Made by a program: the position numbers and the translations under genes
Assembly: GCA_026874595.1 (NCBI GenBank)
Contig: CM049316.1
Location: 32,343,339 to 32,407,338, forward strand
Source: Sipunculus nudus
Lineage: Eukaryota; Annelida; Sipuncula; Golfingiida; Sipunculidae
Length of the DNA: 64,000 nucleotides
Direction: 5' to 3'
Shown: positions 25,601 through 39,900 of the stretch, in pieces
How the letters are laid out: each line of letters starts with the position of its first letter
Position numbering within the stretch: position 1 is the first letter of the stretch
The notes under the pieces: generated by a model
The model's input: the letters and a program-made list of their open reading frames with translations, nothing else
The model's database searches: none
What the model was told of the DNA's origin: nothing

Positions 25601-28600
25601 AAAATGTTCAAATACATATTTTAGATTATCGTGTGAATTTTAACTGGTTTATACACGTTCTTAACTTGCATGTTAAATAACCGTAGCACCAGATTCCACA
25701 ATTAAGTTTGGTAAATATAGTTTACTTTTGCATATCTAATATTATGTTGGTAGTTCAGTCTTAAAAGTATAAATGTGACAGAGAGCTTCTTTCTACTGGA
25801 CTCGAATTGGACTCTAATTTCTCAGATATTTAATCCCAATCCAAATAAAAAGTCCCAATCCTGATTCTTCGAGTCCAAGACCGAGTCTGTGTCCCTAAAA
25901 AAGTGGACTCGAGTCGGGACTCTTATCCCAAATCACTGCTTCAAAGAATTTTGAAGAGTAAAGGTTTCAGGCTTTGTGTAAGGCTTCGTTTAATTCACTT
26001 CCCTTTTGGAAAAGATTATCTGTGATTTCTGCCTTTTTAATGATCTTAGGGTACTTTTGGTTGAGAAAAGTTCTAAAAAGGCCTTCGTGAAAGATGTATG
26101 AACTTGTTTTTTTATCAACAATTTTCTTGTAAACACAGCAATGTTGACAAAAGGCCTTCATGATAGTAAGAATAATCAAACGTTGCTCCACTCAATTCCG
26201 ATAAATTGTGCCGAACTTGTAAAAGTATTTACTTAATGTTCCGGAAGAATTACATAATTTTAAATGTTGCTTACCATACGGGGAAGATTATTTAACAAAG
26301 CTATTTTAAAGTTAACTTTATCTTAACAACTGGAACATAAAGTCATGGCCTTACTTGACTGAGTCTTAACAAAATATGCATACACACATGGCTCAGACCT
26401 TTAAGCTTTAAGCTTTCTCTCAGGGGCGGATCCAGGATGTAGGTAAAGAAGGGGTCCACCAAGGAGTACTAATGAAAAAAAATAAGGAAAGATCCCGAAG
26501 TCTAAAAAGGTTGGAAGTCCAGGCCGCAGACATTGGTCTGAATACCCTAGAAAAAGCTTCCCATACTGAAAACGGAGGGGGGGGGGGGGGGGTTGGGCCG
26601 GACCCCCTTGGCCCTTAGCTGATCTGTTCACATGATACCCATCAAATTAACAATCTCTTAAATATGACCCCGCCTACACCAACTCTAAACGTGTGTTAAG
26701 TATAACCACGACAATACATTTCGTTTGAGAATCATAAATCCCACGTGCACTGTCCCGTTATTTGACCAATGGCCTTGCGGCGACCAGCTTCCGGCCCAAG
26801 TCCTTGAAATATCAGATTTCTCTTGTGGCTGAATAGAGGGATCGAAATTTGACCTTTAAACTACAGTTACCAGGGTTACGTGCCTACGAGCCAAGGCCGC
26901 CGACTTCTTGGACTGAATTCTTATGGAAATCACGCGGGATCTATAGCGTTAGGAATTAAAAGACGATGAATCAGGTTGAAGCACTATGAAATATCGTTAG
27001 TAATTTTGCATATCCGATCACCGAGTACGTTAGAGAACACAGCATATTAGCCAGGGACATGTACTTGCACTATCACGTGACAGCACACAGGATTACATGG
27101 TTTAATGCGCTCTACAATCATTGATTTATAATGATTCTATAATTATAGTGCTTATAATAATACATATATTTACACTATATAAATAATCATTATTATTATA
27201 TTTATTATTATTATAAAAAAATTATAGAGCGCAAAATTCATAATAAAATGCTTTATGGCACTTCACATTGTACGAAGAGAGTATAAAATACAAATGAACT
27301 ACAAGCAAAGGTTGTGTTAAAACCTTTCAAAATTACGATAAATAAATTGAAAGTACTACAATAAGAAAGAGAAAAGATATAAAAGTATCCGCCAAGTTGA
27401 ACTCAATTCCTCTGAAAGCTTCTCTGATCGAATATATCTTCAGTTTTGATTTGAAAATTGGCACTGTTTGACTAGATCTGATGATGTCCAGAGGAAGAGC
27501 ATTCCATAATGAAGGTCTTGCTGCATAGAATGCTCTGTCACCAGACCACGTCCTGTAAGTCCTTGGTCGTGCTAATTAACATGTTGCTGTCAGTTGACCG
27601 TAAGGTTCTATTAGGTCTAAATGGATGATTGAAATTTTTAAGACAGATGGGTGCTAGGTTATGTTGGCACTTAAGAGTAAACAACAAATTTTCAAATGTT
27701 TTCCTCCGTGCTATAAGGAGCCAGTGAAGATCATATAAAATTGGTGAAATATAGTCATGTGTATGTGCTCTGGTGATAATCTAAACGGCAGTATTTTGGA
27801 TTCTATGCAACTTCGATATTAGTCTGTCTAGAACACATATATTATAATATGAAAAAAAGTCATTATAATTTTATTTTAATATACTATAACTATGATATCA
27901 TACCGCCACGCTACAATAAAGTTTAACTAAATCACACTTCTTAAACTTGTCTTTTCTAATTAATTCTTACGTAACAGCCAGCTCAATTATAGAACTATAC
28001 AATACATTGTAAAATATATTAATTCAATCAAACATTACTTGGGTTACGTAATCTGTACTTTTAAATGAGCTCCAGTTCTTTTTGAGGACATGAACCACAG
28101 TCGTTATTGAATGCGAAGTTTTCTTATTATAATACGTATTATGGATATCTTCTGGTTCATACGAAAACAAGGGTTACAGAGGCCAATTGTTATTCTCATC
28201 AGTAAACACGTGTCTAGACTGGACCCATTTCTTTTATTTTATATTTGATCTCAGTTTTGCTCTACACTTCATACTAAATACACCAATCACTTACTCAAAA
28301 TGCAGTTTGTACAGTATTTCAGTTAACTACAGTTTTAATACATATAATTCCCACTCTAACCCAAATTCACTTTGCCGATTATGAATTGCAAACTAGAGAA
28401 TCAGTATCGTAAACTAACTATATATAACTGATTAAAGAAACCACCGACTTATAAAACAAATATACATTTACAACATACATAACCAAATATAATAATTCAT
28501 TCAGAAATGACAATTATATGTCACAATTAAAAACCCTGAAACACGGATTAAAAAAACGCTACAAAATCTATCGGCGAGACATGAAAACACCGAGCCAAAT

Positions 28601-29911
28601 TATGCTGCCAAATGCTATACGTATATCGTACTTCTTAGACGACATTTAGTTGACGGCAACTGATAGACTTTCTCTCTTTGCCCCTAAATATTTGACTGTT
28701 ATGAACCGGGAACATACTCAAGAATAAATCCCACACTTACAATGGAGGACAGATATATACTTACACTTTTTAACATGACCAAGAAGCATTTTTGTGAAAA
28801 CCCGATAAGTACAATCACAACAGAGGATTCCGTTCGGCTCCCTCTGTCTCCCACGCCGTCTCCTCAAAAGCCATTTTTACAACTATTTTCATGTGAATTG
28901 TGTTTTTATTTTTATGTCCGGTTCTAAGGAATCGTTTTTATTTCTCAAATGTTTCAAAATATTTATATACATGTATCTTTTTTTCTGCTCGTAATGTTGT
29001 ACACACACACACATATATAAATATATATGCGCCACAAGCAATGAATAGTGACACTTGGCTCTAAGTTTATCTTATCTGTCTTGTATCAGACCTTGTTTAT
29101 GTCAGTCGGACAAATAATTCATGAACCAATCCAACGAGATTAACAACATCGGCCCGACAGTGGCCCCTCGGGAGAATTTATAATTCATCCGACTGAGCAA
29201 TGTAATTTCCCGTGAATGGATTGGAAGCCAACACGAATATAGCTTTATATAGTAGGCAGCAGAGACGTACAATTTCTTGAGAAAACAAAAAAAATGCAAT
29301 ATATAGAATTATTCATAGTTCTCAAACATATAATCATTTGTGTGTTATTATGTAGAATATACATATAATATTTTACGAAATGCATGTTATAAGCCCGTTT
29401 TTGACAGCCGAGAACGCGAAATCTCATGACAGAAAGAAAAGGTTTAAAAGTATGGGCGTTGAGAGAGAGGCAGACAGACAGACAAAGAGCATATGTTAGG
29501 TAAGAAGAAATCGTATGAAACAAAGAATCAAGGCAAAAAAAATTGAAAACACAAAAAGAACATAAGTATAAGTCAACGCACATGTCAATGGTGAGAAAGT
29601 TGTGAGAGAGGTAGAGACATAAAACCAGAGGAAATCATGTTAAACACGTTAAACCAGGAAGAGGTAATTGCTACGAGAATAGAAACAAAGACAACAGATT
29701 ATATATATATATATATATTTGTTCCCACGAGCACAGCGCCACAGAATAAACGTTCAGTTTTTTACATATCTTATTGAGACAGTGTCCCACTGAAAATCCA
29801 TCTTTTCTTTTAACTTTAAGAATGAAAAAGGTGAGCCATAATTTCTAATCTTCTTAAATTCATCTCTCATAACCCGGTAAAAAGGGTATATTAGCTAATA
29901 TATATATATGA

Positions 29912-29963
<52 letters not shown>

Positions 29964-32900
29964 GCGTCTTTCAATATTTTTGTGGTCACGAGTCACATTG
30001 GTTAGAATTAAGCAATTCCAAAATCCATAATGAACTAAAGGTAAAAAAGAATGAGAGGGGGGGGGAGCAATTTCGAGGATGTGTTGTTGATCCCGACTTG
30101 CATGAATTGATATTAAAATAAAAACCATGTGAAGCAATACGGTATAATACTGAGCGGCGCAGATATGGCGAATCTGGTCTCAAGGGATGGGGCTGGCGTC
30201 TTCAGCCGGCGGACTTACACCACTAAACCCTTTACAGGACCCGGTTCTTTCATCACGATGGATGGTATGCTTCAGTTTCCATTTAACGTCAACCAATAAC
30301 TCATCCAGAGAAACACGGGGGCTGCGGAAACTGCGCACACGTGGAGGATGTAGTGGACATCACGCAACCCGCTCACGTTTACATTCACATGTAATAATCC
30401 CTGAAGAAGTGGCTGATTAACGCCAGCCTGATATTGGACAGACCCATATGTCACAGTAGTGGGCTGCAGAGGTGGACTAATGTGTTATTAATATGTTACA
30501 GAAGAAGACCAGGGCGTTACAGGTGTAGATCAATAGATTTGTATGAGAGACAGAGACAACGGAGATGTAAAGGACATAACGTACAGATATAATTTATGAG
30601 CATAATATTTGTATGCTACAATTGTATACATTACATTGGACATGAGCATATGAAATGGATTTCATCTTCAATTGAATTGTCCTCACACATGTTGCATATT
30701 CTTTCCTCGGGTTTTAATTTTCTAAATTTATCTGTGATTGCGTCTCGAATACTTTTAAACCTCCCAACTTCAATTTCTAACGGTAAGATTCCACATCTAA
30801 GCTGTGCCATTAAGGATCTCTTTTCTCGCGTTAAATAACGAGTGACATAAGGTTCAGTAGAGAATGAAGGTTTTAGTAATGCGTATGTTCTTAGTTTTGG
30901 CTTTAATTTCATTTCTTCTAGCCACCTAGATTCGTAGAATTCTCGTAATTTTTTGCCAACATTTTCAATAGGACATACTAACCCCTGGGCAACAACAATA
31001 TGCGACACATTCGCAATATCTAGAATTTCTTCTACTTTAGCTGACCAGTTGTTATGTCTTAACTCCCGGTCCCAGTTGAAAATTTGTTTTACAAGCCTTC
31101 CTTCGTCCATTAATATGAGCTTATTCCAAAATTTAAGTATTTTCATCTGGCGCCTTTCTAAACTGGGGATCCACCCCATATCCCCAGTTAAACCTAGGAT
31201 GGGACATAATTTATGAACTCCTAGAAAATACCTTATAGCCTTGTTCTGAACTTTATCAACGGTCGGGGATTTACAGTGACCCCATACCTCACAAGCATAA
31301 TCAAGCACTGGTACTACGGCACTGTGATAAAGTTTAGTATAAGAATGGTAAGAAACATTTTTGAAATATTTAAATTTTGAAATTATATTCCCAAGTGCTC
31401 TTGAACCAACGTCTGATAAAACATCACTTCCGGTTTTATAATCCATATGCTCCGAAAGATAAAATCCTAAATATTTATACTCCTTGACAACTTTTAAATT
31501 AAACTCGTTTAAATTAAATTTGGACGGAGTAAGCGATTTTTTACGATCACGAAAATGGATAACATTACTTTTAATCGGATTCGGATGTAACTGCCATAAA
31601 AATATATGTAAAAGCCATGGTGTGTGTCTGTGTGTGTGGTCAGGGATCTAACAGTTGTATTCGAACAGACGACAAATTCTGGTTCAATCCCAAAACCGAT
31701 ATTCAAGGCAACAGAAAGGGGAAAAAAGTACGGAGAAGAAAGCATGATTTCAAATGGTTTTTCTATATATTATTTACATTTCAGTTTTGTCAATGTTTAG
31801 GGCGGTTACTTTGAATCAAATAACCTTCAAATTGAATGGTTTGCAATATTGTCCAGATACGTCTGCACGTAACAATAATGTTCCCAGTTGTAGGTAATAC
31901 AGGTAAATAAACGTTCAGGCGCACGATTGTATAGATATAATCTCTGGTCTTTAACTAACGAAACACGTCTTTTGAAGTACCTTCTGTTGCATTTATGATA
32001 AAAATACCCACTTTAAGACATACACGCCAACAGAAGTGCATACCAGTGCTATTACAACAATTGCCGACAGTGATATTGCGACCCATGTCACTTACACCTC
32101 GAGCGTCGGTTGGTCCCTAGAGACAGAACCGATTATGATTAACCGAGGGCGGTATATCATTTTGCAGACCAGAACGCTAATGAACAGTAATGGACAGAAA
32201 TACATAACTAGGTCTGCACGTGCGTCATAGGCAACTGGTGGACGAATCACATCAAATTTTGATTTATTATTTAATCACACTGTCGAGACAAAATAAGTAG
32301 AATTGAGCCAAATGACAGGAAGGATAAGAAAAAATGTATTTCACTTTAATTTGTTAGACTGAACAAAACAGAATTTAATCATTTTTCTTCCAAACCTTTA
32401 TAACGTCTTTGAAGGGTTTGAGACAAGAAGCATCATTCGGTAGATTAAAGAGGATAACATAAAATGGTGATACTCATACAAAAAAATGGTGAAAACATAT
32501 TAACTATTTACTTTTTTTGTTGTAGCCTTTCGGTGAGTCATAACGTAGGAGAGATGTTCATGTCTTATTAAAAGACTGGAGAAAGTGGCTCAAAATAACC
32601 ACTCAAAGTCTGGACAGACATAGGCAAATTATTTATGGAGAAGACAGAGAACTAGGCCTAATTGTGGTCTTGGCCGTCTGATCCAATGCACCCCAAGACA
32701 TTAACATATCAAAACATATTTAATACACTGAGTCTTAGTCCTACACTCTCTATGTAATTTGGTGCTTTATATGTACATCGGATTTAATCAAAGTCATAAA
32801 ACCCTGATATAAATGGTAGGTTTCAACTCTGAATAATTTTCACATGGGTTTTAATTTTTTTTTAAATTTATACTTAATACATAGCACATTAAACTTGCTC

Positions 32901-33581
32901 AGCTTGCACATATTCTATATTCCATATTCTATATCGAGGTGGATTCATTTACCTTATTTAATAAATTTATCTTAACTTTATGGTATGGTTAGGCTTTTAG
33001 TTTTATGGGTAAATGTTATGCATGTTATACGTCCCGGAATTTTTCTTATGGAATTTTTATCGCCGTGCAAAAAAATTAAAGATTTAGGTTTTAGTATGGA
33101 CAATCATGCAAAATTGTAGAAACATTTTGTTAAAGACAACAACTTTATATATATTGTTACGAAGACAAATTGTTCAGGGGAAAATACTGGATGGGTCCTG
33201 GATTTGAACCCATGTGGGTGGTGGACAAGTCCGGCGTACCAACCGCATCGCTAGCTAAGCAAGCTTCACTAGCGTGACAGTTCGGACCGCTTTTATGTCA
33301 CCCTTTAACACACCCCCTCTTATGAGTGTTCTGCTTTCAGAACAAGACTAATTATCCCAGGAGTCGCCCTTTGGTGAGCTTATTCCCTGGGCAACAAAGT
33401 TTTACCGTCACGCATGACGAGCCCCCATTTTGTTACGAAGAGAAATACTCAGGGGAAGTTATTGGGCCGATCCCGGTTACGAACCCATGTTGATGGCGCA
33501 TAAGTCCGGTGTACCAACCGCTTTGCTAGCAAAGCAAGCTTCACTAGCGAGACAGTTCGGTCTGTATTTATGTCACCCCGT

Positions 33582-33652
<71 letters not shown>

Positions 33653-36600
33653 AACAAAATTACGTTTGTTTACTTTTTGGTTTTTAACTTGCAGTCCAGT
33701 CCCCCCCCCAGACAAACGTGTTATTACCACTTTATTCTATCATTTATATGGAAAACCTCGCCGAGAAGGCAATTTTCCCAGCCCCCCCCCCCCCCCCCCA
33801 TGTCTCTTTGTTATCTTTTTGGTTGGATTATTTGTCTTTTAGAAGAATTTTGCTAATCTTGAATATATTTCAATGAAACATTGTGAAGGGGGTTGGCATT
33901 GAAATACACTAACATAAGTCCAATGGCGGCATTAGAGGGCGCGCCCCCTCTTTTCGACCTAACAAATCAGGAAAATAGCACAAAAATTGCTTTCCAACGA
34001 AACACAGGGGATTTTGCGAATTGAAATGTTTTTTTCTCTATATAATTGTACATGCGAGGATTTTCTAAGAAAAAGAAAAAAGGTTCATTTGGGTTCTTCC
34101 AAGAACTCACTAGGTTCTGTCTAGCTATGGAACCATGGTACCAAAAGGAACCATTTTCTCAGTGAAAAGGTCCCATGTGGAATGATTCGCGTGTAAGGGT
34201 AGTCAAAAAATTGGACAACTTTATTATTAACCATTTATTTCCTGTGTGACACATTTTGAATATATTACAATTCAGTATAAAGTTTTATAAAAGGTATTTC
34301 TCCAGTAAAGATATAGGTTAACTCTAAACCAGGTTTAGAAACAGAATATTTCTTAGTTTTCAGAGAAATGGAACCAAAGTGCCACTGTGCTGAGCCTCCT
34401 CTTTTCTACGCTCATGTATCGGCCCCTAATTTTGCTGCGGATTCAGAAATAGGACTGGATTAAAGAGGACTATTTTGCTTAGAATTTCTAGAATATATAA
34501 AACAGACTGTAGGCCAGAAGAATAAGCCAGAATAGGTGCAAAAGGTCAAATTGTTTGAAACAGAATTTATTCTAGCACATTGCATTTCCTGGATGTATCT
34601 ATAATGATATATGTACCGTCTACCATTATTAGCACATGAGAATCATGAATAATTCACACTTTTTGATACCAGGAGTTGCAGTTTTTACATTAAATTTTGA
34701 AATAAATAACATTGCTTATCCTCATTTCAGTTACATTAGTTCCAACCCTGGTTCTAAAGAAAGCTGAACCGATGATTTGCTAATATTAGCTGCTACAAGT
34801 GTTTGGATAAAAATAACTGTTTTTTTAGGTTTTTTTACGTAACAATAAATGAGTTTTGATTGTATCATTTAAATATGAGAGACTTGAGACTGATATTATA
34901 ACTTGGACCGCATCAGGCATACCGTGAACTATATATTGGCAAATGGAACAGTTAAAGTGTTGTCCTCTATCTTCCGGAAACCCAAAACTGACAGCAATTA
35001 CCTTTATAAATTTACGATTTAACTGTAAAAAGGCATAGATATCAAAATGTTGAATCACCAAAAGTAACTTTACTGCATATTTGCGCCGTTTCTCCATGGG
35101 CAATGATATTTATGCTCGCATGTTGCAATAAAAATTAGGGGGTAGGGGTTATATTTAAGTAAAAAGACGGTATTTTTTCTCTATAAAACTCAAATATTTC
35201 GTCCAAATATGCTTAAAAACACCGCTAAGATTTACCACAATGTTTCTGAGTATAACATACAACAATATTTGCTTGGATGTCAATTCTGGGAGAGGCGTTT
35301 GTAAAAGGGCATAAAACACATCCTAGTTCTTAATGAAAAAAAATCACTGAAATTTTAACTGTTTACCCACGAAACATTTAATTTGACACTCTTTCGTTAA
35401 TGTCATCAAACCATCAGTTTCACCTAACTGGTGTAACTGAAATGAGGATTGCAATAAGTTTAAAGTTTTTATATAAAAGCAAACAGATAAAAGTATAATT
35501 TTTTTACCAGTATACATTTAATTTGACACTTTCCGTAACTAATGTCAACAAACTTTCAGTTCTTGATGCAGTACTAACTGCAGTAATGATGATAAACTAT
35601 TGTAAAAGAAATGAGGATTTGTAACGACACATATTTCAAAATGTAATATATTTTTTTTAAACCGCAACTGCCGGTAGGAAAAAAAGTTAAATATACAAAT
35701 TTACCACAGGCTCTTTGGTAGACTTATAATATGTTAAAATACATACATTACTGTATGTTTTCTGTTGCCTTTATCTTGACCTTTTCCGCCTATTCTACTG
35801 ACCTACAAGTGGATACAAGCCATACAAAATTTAACCGAAGCTTTCTTTTACCAAAATTATTTTGTTTTCAAATTTACTCGTATTTAAATTAAATGAAAAT
35901 GCTGTTAAAGGTCCTTCACAAATGGCATACGAAATTAAATTTAACTAGAATTAATATCTTCCCCATTCACTCTTCGCTCTCTGGCGGATACCATTCCCAT
36001 CTATTATGAATGTTCGTTTATATTTGGATCTGGCTATGCATGCAAATTTCCCATCGTAGTGCTATTTATGAAAGGCATATCTTACATCTAGTTTACCTGC
36101 AGACGGTTTTTATGTAAACAATGTACCCTAGTGTCAGCTGACTAAGATTTGGACTAGAAAGAGTACACATGGATTTAATCTCTAGTGCATTTTATTCGAT
36201 GGAAATTGAAAAATAGATGATGTACATCGGGGTACGTCTTTGATCTAGTGGTAGCGGTACATCTTTAATTACGACATCCGACTTGTCACTTCCGGGTTTG
36301 AGTCTGTGCAAAAAATTGGCATCCCCCCATGAGTGATTTCGTGATTTTTTTTTCGAGGTTAAACTTTGATATATGCGTAGTGAGTTTGGTGGCCAAAAGA
36401 CCCGTATCTCCTAATTTGAAGAATGAGGACCATTTCTGGATGAGAGTAGCTCATCCACAAATTACCGTAGGATATATTAGTCAAGGTTCCCATATGAACG
36501 TGTTCACACCATTCTCTCTCTGTAGTAGATTCAATAAATACATTAATCACCGAGGTTCTGTTTTCAACCGCACCTGGTCTGTACGTATTTTTGCTGGTCT

Positions 36601-36851
36601 GTTATGAAAACATTTCTCAACCGATTTTCACAAACCTTGGGGAAGAATGCGAATGGATCAGGATGACTGAATTATTTTTTTGTGCGGTCCAATTATAGAA
36701 GTGGGGTCTACTGAGAATCATTCTGCATGGCGATCCATAGTACAAAATATTTTTAACCTTTTACGAAACAATTTTCTATTATTTATTTATTATTAGTAGT
36801 ACTATTGTTATTTTTATTATTATTGTTATTATAATTATCATTATTATTATA

Positions 36852-36910
<59 letters not shown>

Positions 36911-39900
36911 ATATAAGCAGTTCTTCGTCCATAGAAACTTAAAACAGTTGACATTCTCTTTAAACTGAGGCAAAATATGCCCATGTACCACTCTGCTATG
37001 TAATTCGACGTTCTTTCAAGGCAAGGTCGTGATCAGAGCTGAAACTAATCCAGAAATTACAACGCTTCCTATGAGAGTAAAACCGGACTTACCCTATATA
37101 GTTTAAACAAACTCCCACACGGTCTGAGGCTTAGGCTCATGTTCAGGGCTTACATGTCTGTTACCACTGCTTTCTATTAAAGACAGCTGTCTGATATCTT
37201 AAGAAGTGATAATCTTCACGGGATGCGACACTGGATGTAATATTCCGTCAAACTGCTCAAAGGATTCCACGTTTATTAAATCCCTGTCAAGTCCCGGAGT
37301 TTTCTCACCAACGGTTTTATTTATAAACATGGCGGTAGGTATACTGAGGTCAATGTAAACAGGGTGGGCTTGGAAATTATAGCATGGGCCGTTTTGGTTG
37401 AGAAAATGTGCTGGGGACGTTTCAAAGGAGGCCCCACCGACTGAAGAGGCCCTACCTTTTGTTTCTTTCTCTTGTGAGATTTGTTGATTAAAGCTAGATT
37501 ACAAATAAGACTGATTGTCAAAACCTAAATTCTTACGCAGCATTATTCCTAGGTTACCGATTTTCACCTGATATTTATTAGCTCGCCGGAACGAAGTTCA
37601 GGATAGCCTATACTGTGCCCCCGGTGTCGGCGTCAGCGTCGTCTACAGACACCCCAGATTAAAGTTTTTGTTAACTCATACAACTCGGTAACCACTTTGC
37701 TTTCATATTACACATATGTATTGTATCCATGGTTAGGAATCCCCTACGGTTTGGGGGTCAAATGGTCAAGCTTACAGGCCCACGTTGTTCATGAAAAAGT
37801 TAGGTTAAATTTTTTTTTGTTTGGCTCATTACTCCATTGCTAATGAAGATATTTCAATTTAACTCAATATACATTAATGTACAGTGACAATACCTACCCT
37901 AGCTATTACCATATTTCAATATGGCCATTTACTGGGCCAGTAATTAGTACTTAATGAACATAAATTTGTATAGATCCCAACCCAGCTCAGGTTAAAGTTT
38001 TTTTTGTTAACTCTTTATACTCGGTAACCAATTGCCCTATTGCTTTTATGATTCACATATGTATTGTATAAGGGGTAAGGACCCCCCCCCCTATGATTTT
38101 ATGATTTAGGAATTCCTAAGGTCAAAGTCACAGGCCCCGGCTGTTCATGATATGTCCGGTTAAATTTTTCTTAATGAGGCCCATTGCTGATGAAGATATT
38201 TAAATTAAACTTAGGACACTGATGATCAGTGATAATACATATCACAACTATTATAATTTTACCCATATTTCAATTTTTGGGCCAGTATTTAGCACTTTGT
38301 CCAAATCAAAATTTGTATAGCTCCGAATCCAGCACAGGTTAAAGTTTTGGGATAAATCTTTATTACTCAACAACCACTTAACACTCAAGACCCTGTTATT
38401 TTCATATTTCATATATGTATTGCAAAGGGGATTAGGAACACCCCCTATGATTTGGTATTAAAAAAATCAAAGGTCACCCAGTGGTTCATGAACAAGTCAG
38501 GTAAAGTTTTTTTTTTTTATTATTTTTAGTGAGGTCCTTTGCTCCATTGCTAATGAATGTATTTCAATTAAACTTAGGACTCTAACAAAACAAATCACAG
38601 CTATTAAGAGTTTTTCCCTATTATTTAATTTTGGGGCCAGTAATTAACACTTAACGAACAAGATTTGTATAGATCCCAATCCAGCAGAGGTTATAGTTTT
38701 TGGATAACTTTATAACTCAACAACCACACAGCACTCAACAACCTATTGTTTTCATATGTCATGTATGTGTTATATGGGGGTTAGAAATTCCCAATCTGAT
38801 TTGTGGGTTCAAGGTTAACGTCACAGGTCACCTTCGATCATAAAAAAACAGGATAAGGTTTTTTTGTTGGACTTATAGCTCCACTGCTAATGAAAATACT
38901 TCTGTTAAACTAATACTGATGTTCTGTTACATTATTCCCATACATTAACTAGGTCGAGTTTTATTATAGGCAAAATCCACACATTTGAATGAGATCAGAG
39001 GTCACCAAGCTACATTATGGTGTCGGTGCAATAACTTATCAGGAAAGTTATGGATCTTTATGGAACTCAACAGGAATATAAACAAATATAATATCTCGCC
39101 TTAATTTGATTCCCTGAAATATCTACACATATTCATTGAGGTCAGAGGTCAACAGCCTACCTTATGCTGACGCTGCTATCACTTAGCAGGAATTTAATGC
39201 GTTTTCATAAGTCAGAAGTCACAAGAATTATGACAGGCATATTATGCACCTCTGTGGTGCTCTTTGTCTTCTGAATGTCCCCTAACAAAGTTATACACTC
39301 CCTAGCTGAACCCTCATTATCGCCCAGTTGCCGAAAGGGGGGGGGGGGGTCCTACGAATTAATTTAGTTTACAATAGATATTTATTGTCAACCTATGCAA
39401 GAAATGGCGTATTTATGAAGAATAAATGGCTTCCAACAAATATCAAGTCGGGTGAGACTGATATCGCTGGTGATATAACACTATAAACCGGACCTTTATC
39501 TCTACCGTCTGGTTGTGTTATCAAATGTTTCCAGCAAAGGTTTTAATATTTTCAAAAGCGCTTTTTTATATCTGTAAGGTTTTCTTTCACTTGGTTCGTA
39601 CTAGGTTGTGTTATCCACTGCTGGCCTCTGAGAATTAAAATGAATATTTGACCAGCAGCATTATTTTATAATAATATAATATCTTATATTTTTTGTCGAA
39701 CAAAGTACCTATTGTTAGTTTTCTCGTGCTCACATAGAACATAACTAGACTTTTGTATAATAGTTGTATACTATTATACTATGCGAAATGATTCTTCTCT
39801 AATTTCATAATTCTACTTATGAATACGCACCTTACGCAGCGGTTATACACCGCGGTTTCGTTTTCATGTAATTTCTTTTTTTTTTATTTGCTTTGTATAG

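Larger units (their letters stand above)
33700..37560. other. Intron interior without a recognised gene
   Basis: Holds a C-run (33782-33799), a member of the CGACATGCG repeat family at 36271, and an ATT-rich then AT microsatellite (36779-36915). Two related patches with AATTTGACACT at 35380 and 35520 suggest a small duplication. No gene is supported. Confidence 0.45.

Noticed and set aside
25270-25617. Val/Arg- and Asp/Leu-rich frames
   Set aside because: They follow a degenerate GAGTCC repeat on both strands.
29895-30137. 80-codon minus-strand frame ending in Tyr-Ile repeats
   Set aside because: It reads through an AT microsatellite; the repeat explains it.
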